The notes below the pieces were generated by a model. That model was given only the letters and a program-made list of their open reading frames with translations. It made no database searches and was not told the origin of the DNA. From positions 1 to 64,000 of the IMG/VR virus record IMGVR_UViG_3300042564_004221: DNA of 64,000 nt. One strand, 5' to 3'. Numbering within the stretch: position 1 is the stretch's first letter; each line of letters opens with the position of its first letter. Below are positions 1 to 7,296 of the stretch, piece after piece. Position numbers and translations under genes: made by a program. The DNA is from a virus.

Positions 1-262
1 TATCAATTACTTCTTTTTTTAATTTTAAACTATCTAATTGCGTTTGAAATGCCTTAATTTTTAAAGACAATTGTAAATTTTCTTTTTTTACCAATTCAAA
101 CTCTTCTTGAGTTTCTTGTTCTAAAAGGTCTCTGGTTTGTAATTCTACCAACTTAGATAATTTTGATTCTTTGTATTTAGTTGGTGTGTTTATCATACAA
201 GAATTCATAGTTGTAATTGAAAGTGTTAAGATTAACACTAATTTAAAATTTGTTTTTTTCAT
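1..262 (-). CDS. Putative phage-encoded lipoprotein (3' end outside window)
   Basis: Translating the minus strand from the ATG at 262 gives at least 87 residues and the frame is still open at base 1, so the C-terminus is missing. The N-terminus is a clear lipoprotein signal: KK at positions 3-4 region, a hydrophobic stretch (FKLVLILTLSITT) and a lipobox-like MNSC with Cys at about residue 22. The mature part is charged and heptad-like (many Leu, Glu, Lys and Gln), so it is probably a coiled coil tethered to a membrane. Spanin or superinfection-exclusion roles are possible, but neither can be shown here. There is no Shine-Dalgarno sequence; the upstream region is A-rich. It follows the 58-residue gene by 7 bases, probably in the same transcript. 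Confidence 0.7.
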   Translation of the reverse strand, partial: MKKTNFKLVLILTLSITTMNSCMINTPTKYKESKLSKLVELQTRDLLEQETQEEFELVKKENLQLSLKIKAFQTQLDSLKLKKEVID

Positions 263-269
263 TTTGTTT

Positions 270-446
270 TTATTTTTTTTTAATTGTTTTATTATTTTGT
301 CTCACCTCTTCTTCATCAATAAGTTGATTAAGTTCTTTTGTAACCCATTCTAAATTATTTTCTGATATTGGCATTTCTTTTAATTCCTCAAGCAAGTTGT
401 TTTTATTTTGTTCTGCTTCTTCTTTTGTCCATTTTTGATTTTCCAC
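270..446 (-). CDS. Small acidic hypothetical protein (58 aa), GTG start
   Basis: This open frame lies between the coiled-coil gene (stop at 459) and the lipoprotein gene (start at 262). It is read from a GTG at 446 to a TAA at 270-272. There is no ATG near its 5' end, and the stop of the upstream gene lies in the same frame a few codons before, so GTG is the first usual start. The product is very hydrophilic: it begins MENQKWTKEEAEQNKNN and continues with an LLEEL..ELNQL pattern that suggests two short amphipathic helices, and it ends in a run of lysines. I do not recognise a family. Tight packing and coding-like composition support it being real. Confidence 0.55.
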   Translation of the reverse strand: MENQKWTKEEAEQNKNNLLEELKEMPISENNLEWVTKELNQLIDEEEVRQNNKTIKKK

Positions 447-458
447 GATTTGTATTTT

Positions 459-1214
459 TTAATTGTTTAATTTATTACTCAAATTTGACCCATTTAAATA
501 AACCGCTTGTTTATTTTCTTGGAGTCTTTGTATATCTTGAATCGTTTGTTCCAATTCTCTTATTTTTTTGTCTTTTTCCAACGTTTCTTGTCTAACTTTA
601 GCTAAAGTTGTTTGTAACGCATCTAACTTTGGTTTCAAAGAATTGTCGGTTGATTCCTTCTCTACAACCACTTCCACTATCTTTTCAACAGGTGGTCTAT
701 CTAGTTGTTTGTCTAGTTCTTGTCTAAGTTCATCTAGTTCTTGTTCCTTTTTAGACATTTTATCTTGGAAAATATTTTTCATTTCTATGGTTTTAGTGGA
801 AAATACTTGTAATTCACCATTACATTCTTGTAGTTTAGTGGAAAATACTTGTTTGTCAGATTCTAACTGTTGTATTTTTAACAACAGTTCATTCTCTTGT
901 GTGTTGTCACAAATATTGTCTAAATTTGTGACAGGAACTTCCTTGATTACTTCAACAATCTTTTCAACCTCAACGTACTCTATCTTAATAACCTCCTTTT
1001 CTTCGACTACAGGAACCTCAACATACTTGATGACCTCTTTGATTACCTCAACCTCTTTGGTTTCATTAGAACCATTTAATAACCCATACTTCTCAATCAT
1101 AAATCCTTCCAAATACGATTTCTTAACAATATCTTCAGGAATTAATTTATTTAATTCACAGTATTTTGTTAAATCTTGGTATTCTTTTGAGTTAAGGTCA
1201 AGAGTTATGTTCAT
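459..1214 (-). CDS. Coiled-coil protein with repeated V-E-K-I-V-E-V motifs
   Basis: The 251-residue product has three parts. Residues 1-48 form a small folded region (begins MNITLDLNSKEYQDLTKYCE). Residues about 50-95 and 175-187 are Val/Glu/Lys-rich segments with repeats such as VEKIVEVIKEVPV and VEKIVEVVVEKE. The rest is long heptad-type coiled coil. The ATG overlaps the stop of the gp47-like nuclease gene by one base (TAATG), so translation of the two is probably coupled. In T4 the partner of gp47 is gp46, a long coiled-coil ATPase. This protein has coiled coils but no Walker A motif, so it is not gp46. A structural or recombination accessory role is only a guess. Confidence 0.65.
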   Translation of the reverse strand: MNITLDLNSKEYQDLTKYCELNKLIPEDIVKKSYLEGFMIEKYGLLNGSNETKEVEVIKEVIKYVEVPVVEEKEVIKIEYVEVEKIVEVIKEVPVTNLDNICDNTQENELLLKIQQLESDKQVFSTKLQECNGELQVFSTKTIEMKNIFQDKMSKKEQELDELRQELDKQLDRPPVEKIVEVVVEKESTDNSLKPKLDALQTTLAKVRQETLEKDKKIRELEQTIQDIQRLQENKQAVYLNGSNLSNKLNN

Positions 1215-1993
1215 TAGTAGTTAACCAGTTTTTCAGTTCCTTCAACCAAATTATCAATTGAGTTAATGTAGAATGAAAGGAATGGTTTGGGATTTGGTAA
1301 ATCAACAAAATCATATTCATCTTTTGCAATATCATAAACCCCATACCCATGTTTAGTAATCTTCTCTCCAAAGTTTTGTTGGACAGTTGAACCAATCATA
1401 TATGCTTTCTTTTTACCAGGGATATCAAACACTTGTCTTTTGTGGATATCACCACATAAAACTAAATCACATCCACTGAACTTATCTACATCAAAACCAT
1501 CTTCAAATTTGAATCCAATATCTGTATACAAACCTTGAATTGGTCCGTGAAATAATCCAATGTTCTTCTTATCTGATTTTTGAATGTCAGGTGGAAGATT
1601 GTGTTCCATTAAAGAATATACACACCAATTAACATTATCATCTTCATACACTCCACGATTCTTAAAATAACTGATATTCTCATTCTTTAATGAATCAATA
1701 ATCGGAGTAAGGGCATCCAACCTAGTATTGTTGTTTTCAAGGAAATCGTGGTTCCCGATAATAACAATGGTCTTGGCAATTTTAGCACATTCAGACAACA
1801 CCCAAGCAACGAATTCAACTAATTCTGGTGTCATTTGATTTTTTGAGTGAACCAAGTCCCCTGTAAACACAATACGGTCAGGTTGGAGTGTTGCCCATTC
1901 CTTCAATGCGGTCTCAAGGATTCCACGATATAAGTCGTGGTCTTTGAATAACCTGATATGTAAGTCAGAGAAATGAACTAATCTATTAATCAT
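1214..1993 (-). CDS. 47: SbcD/Mre11-type recombination nuclease subunit (T4 gp47-like)
   Basis: This is a 259-residue calcineurin-like metallophosphoesterase. The metal-binding motifs appear in the family order: SDLHI (D10, H12), FTGDLVH, IGNHDF, GLFHGP and CGDIHKRQ. In T4, gp47 is the nuclease subunit that works with the gp46 ATPase to resect DNA ends during recombination-dependent replication. The protein is shorter than T4 gp47 (about 340 residues), mainly because it lacks a long C-terminal capping region. No gp46/SbcC ATPase lies in this window. It overlaps the zinc-ribbon gene upstream by 8 bases and the coiled-coil gene downstream by one base, so it sits within one operon. Confidence 0.85.
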   Translation of the reverse strand: MINRLVHFSDLHIRLFKDHDLYRGILETALKEWATLQPDRIVFTGDLVHSKNQMTPELVEFVAWVLSECAKIAKTIVIIGNHDFLENNNTRLDALTPIIDSLKNENISYFKNRGVYEDDNVNWCVYSLMEHNLPPDIQKSDKKNIGLFHGPIQGLYTDIGFKFEDGFDVDKFSGCDLVLCGDIHKRQVFDIPGKKKAYMIGSTVQQNFGEKITKHGYGVYDIAKDEYDFVDLPNPKPFLSFYINSIDNLVEGTEKLVNY

Positions 1994-2225
1994 TTAATGT
2001 AATTTTTGGTGTTTCTTCCTCAAAAGGATTAAATCCTTTGTTTACGTGTCCGCATGAATCACATTTGTAAATTGGGAAAGGTACAATTGTATCTTCGGCT
2101 GAACCTGTTAATAGTTTTGATACTTTCTTAATGAAAATTACTTCTTTAAAATAAATGCTTTCACATTTTTCACATTTGATAGTTTCACTATCTCTTAAGT
2201 TAACTTTTGGTGTTAAATCGCTCAT
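1986..2225 (-). CDS. Zinc-ribbon protein (79 aa)
   Basis: Two Cys pairs are visible, CEKC near residue 18 and CDSCGH near residue 55, about 35 residues apart. This is the usual arrangement of a treble-clef or zinc-ribbon fold binding one zinc. Small proteins of this kind are common in T4-like phages near replication genes and may bind DNA or a polymerase, but I cannot name the family. The C-terminus is acidic. The gene overlaps the gp47-like start. A TATAAATT (plus strand), one mismatch from a motif shared by several other genes, lies about 10 bases before the ATG. Confidence 0.65.
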   Translation of the reverse strand: MSDLTPKVNLRDSETIKCEKCESIYFKEVIFIKKVSKLLTGSAEDTIVPFPIYKCDSCGHVNKGFNPFEEETPKITLND

Positions 2226-2256
2226 ATTTCTTTTTTATAAATTTAGTTAAATTAGG

Positions 2257-3114
2257 TTATTTTGTCAAATACTTTTTAACATTCATATCCATAATGATAT
2301 TCACAACATCTTGAGGAACTCTGTATTCTTCATACATCATATCTTCTTTTAGATGTGATATAACACATCCATACAATTTAATGTCTTCATACTTACTTCC
2401 CTCTAACATCTTCAACAACAACTTACCATAAAGAGGTAATTGAACGTAGTAGTGACCAAGTGCGGTATCATCGTAGTTTGTAAATGGTTTTAACATTTTC
2501 TTGGTATAACTGGTTGAAATAAAGTTCTTTGGCTTGTTTGTTTTATAGTCAGTTATAACAATTCCAAAATCATTTTTATCTCGGTTCATCATCAACCATA
2601 CTTTATCGGGAGCACCAGTATATCCCAATTCAGGATGACCCAAAACCATTTCCGTATCAAGTAATACCGCGCCCCTCTGTTCCATCAAATCAAGGTATTT
2701 CTTACCTGCAATAATCATATTATCACCTTTCATTATCTGAGTTAAATCACATTTGAATTCAGGTTGTCTTACCTCTTTATAGTTCCCATTTCTCTTAATG
2801 AGCTCGCTTTCTAATACAAAGTGAACCCGACTACCCATATTGGTTGAGTAATCACCAGCCGCTGCCCATTCTTCAATCAACTCTTGCTGACGTTGGGGGT
2901 CTCCACCCGCTTTTTTATACGCAGCTTCTTCAGTTGGGAACTCTGTATAGAATTTCTTTAATACTTTTGATACGGATGGATAATCTGTTCTTCCGTTCAT
3001 CGTATAAATGTGGTTTTCCTCTTCAAAGGATAAACCAAGTTCTGTTTGTTTTTGTGAAATAATCTCTCTTATTTCTTTTGCAACATCATTTAATCTCATA
3101 ATAATATTCATCAA
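2257..3114 (-). CDS. PD-(D/E)XK nuclease (RecB/Cas4-type exonuclease domain)
   Basis: The 285-residue product carries the RecB-family nuclease core in order: GSRVH (H98), E155 in LLDTEMVLG, D170 in GYTGAPDKVW, and D189-x-K191 in VITDYKTNKP. These match motifs I-III of the two-metal PD-(D/E)XK superfamily that digests or processes DNA. It is preceded by a short helical N-terminus. It probably takes part in phage recombination or host-DNA breakdown; the exact substrate cannot be told. The first ATG overlaps the primase gene by 29 bases. Later Met codons at residues 2 and 6 would also fit, and the one at residue 6 gives a 14-base overlap. Confidence 0.8.
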   Translation of the reverse strand: MMNIIMRLNDVAKEIREIISQKQTELGLSFEEENHIYTMNGRTDYPSVSKVLKKFYTEFPTEEAAYKKAGGDPQRQQELIEEWAAAGDYSTNMGSRVHFVLESELIKRNGNYKEVRQPEFKCDLTQIMKGDNMIIAGKKYLDLMEQRGAVLLDTEMVLGHPELGYTGAPDKVWLMMNRDKNDFGIVITDYKTNKPKNFISTSYTKKMLKPFTNYDDTALGHYYVQLPLYGKLLLKMLEGSKYEDIKLYGCVISHLKEDMMYEEYRVPQDVVNIIMDMNVKKYLTK

Positions 3115-4000
3115 TTTGTCCTTTCAAATCACAGATGTCTTTATCCATCGGCAATTTAATTATTTTTATTTTATTGTATAATACCCCGCCATTCAATTCG
3201 TGGTATAGTTTTAACCCATCCTTCCAAGCGTCGCCGTCTGTACATATAATCACATTACCTTTGGCGTTATTATATAGGGTTTCAAACAATAACTTACTCA
3301 TCTTCTTACCCAACATAACAATTGAATTGTCCAAGAAGAACCCGTCAAACGCTCCCTCAACCAAATAAACATCTCTACTCCAATCAATCAATCCCTCGTT
3401 GAATATGATTTCATCTTTTGGAACTGTCGGATTCTTATATTTTATCCTACCTTTTACCCACGACCTAGCAACAAAATAGTTTAAGGTTCCCTCTTTGTTA
3501 AATGAAGGAACAATAATTCTGTATGCAAAATCACCAGTTACGGTATAACCAATCTTATACTTCTTAATTAACTCATCGGTAATACTTCTTGATTGTAGGT
3601 ATCTATACGCTTCAATGTGTGGAATAAATCTTGGGTTGGAATCTTCAAAAGTCGTATAACCTTGGGGTAATTTTAATTTTGGTCTTTTGGCTTCTTCTTT
3701 TTTTAACTCCTCAGGTTTAATTAGATTATAAACTTTCTTTTGGGATTTGGTTGCGTGTTTATCAAACAACTTGCCAAGTGGTCCTTGTGTTCCAAGTGTT
3801 TCACCACAAGACCAACATTTGTAAACGTGTTTAGAGTAGTTAATCTCAAGGTTACCCTTACCATCACCTTTATCTAACCCTTTTTCTTCCGCACAGACAG
3901 GGCAGTCAAACGATATTTGACCTTTGGATTCATAGTGTTGTTTTTCGTGTCCTAAAACATCTCTAAGCAACTCTACTAAAACTTCTATCTCATCTGTCAT
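3086..4000 (-). CDS. 61: DNA primase (zinc finger plus TOPRIM; T4 gp61-like role)
   Basis: The N-terminus has a primase-type zinc site, C33-P-V-C36 and C62-W-S-C65. The second half has a TOPRIM fold with E215 in VYLVEGAFDGF and the metal-binding D255-G-D257 in IICTDGD. This pair of domains makes RNA primers for lagging-strand synthesis, working with the DnaB/gp41-type helicase encoded at 56039-57421. At 304 residues it is close in size to T4 gp61 (342). A TATATTTG element sits exactly 4 bases before the ATG, which suggests a host-type promoter and a very short or absent leader. Confidence 0.85.
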   Translation of the reverse strand: MTDEIEVLVELLRDVLGHEKQHYESKGQISFDCPVCAEEKGLDKGDGKGNLEINYSKHVYKCWSCGETLGTQGPLGKLFDKHATKSQKKVYNLIKPEELKKEEAKRPKLKLPQGYTTFEDSNPRFIPHIEAYRYLQSRSITDELIKKYKIGYTVTGDFAYRIIVPSFNKEGTLNYFVARSWVKGRIKYKNPTVPKDEIIFNEGLIDWSRDVYLVEGAFDGFFLDNSIVMLGKKMSKLLFETLYNNAKGNVIICTDGDAWKDGLKLYHELNGGVLYNKIKIIKLPMDKDICDLKGQIDEYYYEIK

Positions 4001-4004
4001 AACT

Positions 4005-4038
4005 CAAATATAATAAAAAATAATCAAATTATATCCAA
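4005..4038 (-). promoter_or_regulatory. Candidate Bacteroidota-type promoter for the primase gene
   Basis: On the minus strand, TATATTTG (4005-4012) fits the Bacteroidota -7 consensus TAnnTTTG and ends 4 bases before the primase ATG. A TTG (4036-4038) lies 23 bases upstream, at the edge of the spacing reported for Flavobacterium. The region is AT-rich, so chance is a real concern; the match is weaker than the one before the 122-residue gene. Confidence 0.4.
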
Positions 4039-4397
4039 TTAATTTTTGTAATTTTTGAAGGGACGGTTATTTTAATGCCAAAGTAATTACAATGTGTTTT
4101 AATTTCATTAAAGAGACACATTTTAATAAATTTATTAATTCTAATTTTTGAAAAAGATTTTTGAGTATAAATTTCAGAGGTATACCATTTGTTTTCGTCA
4201 AGAGAACTGTATTTTGCTAACACCTCACCATTAAATTCTATATCAATTTCATCATGAAATTTATAATGTCTATAACGAGTAATTTTGAAGGAACCTTTTA
4301 TTTTTTTTGCACCAGAACTGATTTCAACTTCAGAGTATTTTTTTAAAATCTTGTTGATTGATTTTGTATTCTCATTTGTAATTACACTTCTTTCCAT
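4029..4397 (-). CDS. Hypothetical protein (122 aa)
   Basis: The product is a small basic protein (begins MERSVITNENTKSINKILKK) rich in Lys, Ile and Phe, with alternating hydrophobic and charged residues that suggest a beta-rich core followed by a helix. There is no signal peptide, membrane segment or recognisable motif. It sits between the RuvC-like and primase genes but has its own strong promoter candidate 4 bases upstream, so it may be expressed early and independently. I do not recognise the family. Confidence 0.55.
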   Translation of the reverse strand: MERSVITNENTKSINKILKKYSEVEISSGAKKIKGSFKITRYRHYKFHDEIDIEFNGEVLAKYSSLDENKWYTSEIYTQKSFSKIRINKFIKMCLFNEIKTHCNYFGIKITVPSKITKINWI

Positions 4398-4401
4398 ACC
4401 A

Positions 4402-4432
4402 CAAAGGTAAGGAAATATTTTGAATTACCAAA
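4402..4432 (-). promoter_or_regulatory. Bacteroidota -33/-7 promoter candidate
   Basis: Read on the minus strand: TTTG (4429-4432), 19 bases, then TACCTTTG (4402-4409), then 4 bases and the ATG at 4397. This matches the Bacteroidota consensus TTTG-N19-21-TAnnTTTG in sequence and spacing. Because initiation normally falls a few bases after the -7 box, transcription would start at or very near the ATG, giving a leaderless mRNA. Confidence 0.6.
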
Positions 4433-5027
4433 TTTCTTTCATTTTCATAAAACCTAATGCACAGGCATATGCGTCAGTCATATCATAATTTTCTTTTTTG
4501 AGAGTATTGTTTTTGGTGTATTGCCACAGAATTTGTGGTTCCCTCTTTGCAACCAATTCCCAAATAATAACTTTCTTATCTGTGTCTTTTGGAAGTCCAC
4601 CAAATAAAACAAATTTTCCTTTATCGTTTTGTTGGACAAGGTTAGAAAAAGCAAATTTTCTTGAATTATAGGTCGAAATAAACTCAGGTACAATTCCAAG
4701 AATGTCGTAAACTTCTTTACAAACCAAAGTATTAAACCTCATTAAAGTACTAACGGTATAAATGTTATTTGAGTTTAACAATGGTTCTTCAATTACCACA
4801 TGAGTAATACCCATACTAACATACTCTTTAATTTTTTCTCTAAAGATAATACCCTTAAGAATAAGTTCTTCGATTTTATTCTCAACTGCTGGTTTAGGAG
4901 TTGGAGAAATATGGGTTAACTCTAATAATTCTTTTGTTTGAATATCGAATAGTGCCCATCCGATAGTTTTAGTTGATACATCAAGACCAAGTACTTTAGG
5001 TGATGTCCTATTAATTATTTTTGTCAT
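4425..5027 (-). CDS. RuvC-like Holliday-junction resolvase / RNase H-fold nuclease
   Basis: The 200-residue product has an RNase H-like fold of the RuvC type. The first acidic residue is in VLGLDVSTKTIGWAL (D16). A second lies at the end of a beta strand in HVVIEEPLL (E80/E81). The C-terminal acidic pair is in MTDAYACALGFMK (about D182 and D185). RuvC enzymes cut four-way DNA junctions; in T4 the unrelated endonuclease VII does this job before packaging. A junction-resolving role is likely but is inferred from the fold. It lies 3 bases after the stop of the 745-residue tail protein gene and next to other DNA enzymes. Confidence 0.7.
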   Translation of the reverse strand: MTKIINRTSPKVLGLDVSTKTIGWALFDIQTKELLELTHISPTPKPAVENKIEELILKGIIFREKIKEYVSMGITHVVIEEPLLNSNNIYTVSTLMRFNTLVCKEVYDILGIVPEFISTYNSRKFAFSNLVQQNDKGKFVLFGGLPKDTDKKVIIWELVAKREPQILWQYTKNNTLKKENYDMTDAYACALGFMKMKEIW

Positions 5028-5030
5028 ATA

Positions 5031-7268
5031 TTAAAAATCTAACTTAACCACATACTGTTGAATACCTTGTCGTAATTCAGGCGATTGTAGCTTAGATATA
5101 ACAATAAGGTCTTTGTTGGAATTATAAAGACCAATTTCGGTAACATATGATGTTGTTCCTGAAGTCCAAGTAGGGTTTGAGGTGTTAGTAAACTGATTAC
5201 GTCCTAAATTTATTAAATATCTCATCTCATAAATGGTTGCCGTGATGTCAGTTTCCAAGTTACCATAGAAATAAAATTCATCTCCAAAATTCATTATCTC
5301 TGATTGTCCGTTTTCAGGTATATCAATATAATTTGCAAGATTGTATGTTACACCACTATTATTATATAAATCTGGTGTTATTTGGAATGTTGTTCCCGTA
5401 ATACCACTAACAGTTAAGTATCCATTGATTGTTGAACCTGAAATTTCATCTGTAACATCAATTTCAATCCAACCTGTTGGGCTTGGTTGTGTATCACCAG
5501 AAACCAATTGACATATTAATTTTAATGAATTTGCTGAATATCCACTAAGAGTTCCATCACCAAAACTACCATCTGATAAGAATGGGAATTCACCACCAAA
5601 TCTAACCGCCACGTTTTGTGTGTCTGTGGTACAACCTGTTGCAGGTCCTGCAATCACCGAATAGTAATTACAATGTAATGAATCTGTAAATCCCGTTGAA
5701 TCTAATCTGTATGTCACCCACATTTTTTGGACATCATTCGCCATTATACCTACAGCGTCTTGACCATTGGTAAAACAAGTATTTGGTGTTAATAATGAAA
5801 GTTTTGGTGCCGCCAAAGTCCAATTTCTGTTTGCTTTGTAAGACATTGCAGCAATTATTTCTTCATCGTCAATAACAACAATTTGTGAATCAGGGAAAAC
5901 TTTACCAATTCTGTTTAGTTTATTATTACTATCAGGATTTGTATCCCATAAGTGATAATATCTAATACCAGGGTCATTCATATCAACATTCTTTGTTGAT
6001 TTAATGTAATAAGGTTTACATAAATCATAGTTTCCTGGAGGGTCAATAAAGAATGTTTCACCAATAGTAGCACCCGTTGATTTATGCCACATTAATGTTG
6101 GCATTGTTAATTTGAAGTGTCTTGCTAAACCTGTATCATTTGTTGGATTTTGTGGGTCAAAAGGTGTTGTTGCAAACTTTTCACCATAGACGTGGTCAAT
6201 ATCTTGATTAGTATAGTGAATAATTCCAATAGCTTTTTGTTGTTTTGGTGGTAATATTATTTGTTCATCAAATGAGTTATAATAATAAACAAAACTATTG
6301 TCAGTCTGACCAGTTGGTTCTTGATAACCTAAGTATTCTTTAGTTCCAATGTACGATATAGAACCGTATTGGGTATAATCCTCATAACCACTACTGAAAA
6401 CTCCCGCAGGACTAACCGACCAAGGAATATTCATATTCCAAATTAAGGTATTCTCACGATTTGTAACATCACAAGGTGATTCAAAATTAAGAGTGTCGGT
6501 TTGCCAATAAGGTGCTGGTGTTATTGTATCATAAAGTTGGGTCATCCCTGAAGGATAAATTAAAACTCTTGCAGTACTTCCGCCAGGTGCAACTGTACTA
6601 TAACTAGGAACCGCTCTGTCTAATGTTAAAGTATAACTTGTTGTTCCTGTTGTTCCTGTTACAGGACTCATACTTTGAATTTTATAAGTTAAAATTGGGT
6701 ATGTTCCAAAATCACCACAACCACCGTTGGGGTCTAACAATATTGTAACAAAATCATTAATTGCTGGTGTACCTGTTGTTGCTGCACATACAGGACTATC
6801 TAAAGTTACAATTAAATTAGTTTGTCCTGATAATGTTGTCATATCAGTAACATAATTTGACGTTATTGTATATGCAGAACTTGTTTGTGCCGTCCAACTT
6901 CCTTGAGTCCCTCCTGTTGTAAAAAATCCTTTAACACCTGCGGAATTATAAACTGATTGGAATTGACTATCCATAAATGGAAGTCCATAAGTATTTCCCG
7001 CACCTCCTTGAACATAGTATGGGTATTTAATGTTTTGTTTATTTGAACGTGGTGTACCCGTGTCGTTTTGAGCGTTAAATGCTGGCATCAAAATATTATT
7101 ATCAGTTATATTATAACTTGCTGATGTAGGTACCGCATCATAAGTTACTTCACTATCACCTATTTGAAAATAAGCGATATTAAAATTTCCTTGTGAAATA
7201 TATCTTCTTCCAACATCAGTAAGTCTAGTGTTAATTAATCCTGATGTGTTTTTTATAATGTATGCCAT
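5031..7268 (-). CDS. Large tail/baseplate structural protein (745 aa)
   Basis: The N-terminus (MAYIIKNTSGLINTRLTDVG, then a GDSEVTYD motif) is of the kind that begins tail-associated proteins in T4-like phages, where it is thought to dock to the baseplate. The middle is long, beta-rich and full of Gly, Thr, Asn and Pro. The end contains YVTEIGLYNSNKDLIVISKL, like the conserved core of tail-collar or fibre-attachment proteins. No enzyme motif is visible. It closes the run of fibre genes and precedes the DNA-enzyme block. A TATTTATA motif lies 4 bases before the ATG. The exact tail position cannot be decided. Confidence 0.6.
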   Translation of the reverse strand: MAYIIKNTSGLINTRLTDVGRRYISQGNFNIAYFQIGDSEVTYDAVPTSASYNITDNNILMPAFNAQNDTGTPRSNKQNIKYPYYVQGGAGNTYGLPFMDSQFQSVYNSAGVKGFFTTGGTQGSWTAQTSSAYTITSNYVTDMTTLSGQTNLIVTLDSPVCAATTGTPAINDFVTILLDPNGGCGDFGTYPILTYKIQSMSPVTGTTGTTSYTLTLDRAVPSYSTVAPGGSTARVLIYPSGMTQLYDTITPAPYWQTDTLNFESPCDVTNRENTLIWNMNIPWSVSPAGVFSSGYEDYTQYGSISYIGTKEYLGYQEPTGQTDNSFVYYYNSFDEQIILPPKQQKAIGIIHYTNQDIDHVYGEKFATTPFDPQNPTNDTGLARHFKLTMPTLMWHKSTGATIGETFFIDPPGNYDLCKPYYIKSTKNVDMNDPGIRYYHLWDTNPDSNNKLNRIGKVFPDSQIVVIDDEEIIAAMSYKANRNWTLAAPKLSLLTPNTCFTNGQDAVGIMANDVQKMWVTYRLDSTGFTDSLHCNYYSVIAGPATGCTTDTQNVAVRFGGEFPFLSDGSFGDGTLSGYSANSLKLICQLVSGDTQPSPTGWIEIDVTDEISGSTINGYLTVSGITGTTFQITPDLYNNSGVTYNLANYIDIPENGQSEIMNFGDEFYFYGNLETDITATIYEMRYLINLGRNQFTNTSNPTWTSGTTSYVTEIGLYNSNKDLIVISKLQSPELRQGIQQYVVKLDF

Positions 7269-7272
7269 TTTT

Positions 7273-7280
7273 TATAAATA
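7273..7280 (-). promoter_or_regulatory. TATTTATA motif before the 745-aa tail gene
   Basis: TATTTATA on the minus strand, 4 bases before the ATG. It is one of seven identical octamers found close to gene starts in this window. It is so close to the ATG that a promoter role would require transcription to begin at or inside the gene, so a translational role is also possible. Confidence 0.3.
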
Positions 7281-7296
7281 TTGTTATTGTGTTTTA

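Noticed and set aside
171-353. Hydrophobic plus-strand frame as a possible holin
   Set aside because: It is antisense to the lipoprotein and the 58-residue gene, and its Phe/Leu richness comes from A-rich codons on the other strand.
568-1224. Ser-rich plus-strand frame opposite the coiled-coil gene
   Set aside because: It is the mirror of Glu/Lys/Val codons in the coiled-coil protein. The minus-strand frame is linked by a start-stop overlap to the nuclease gene.
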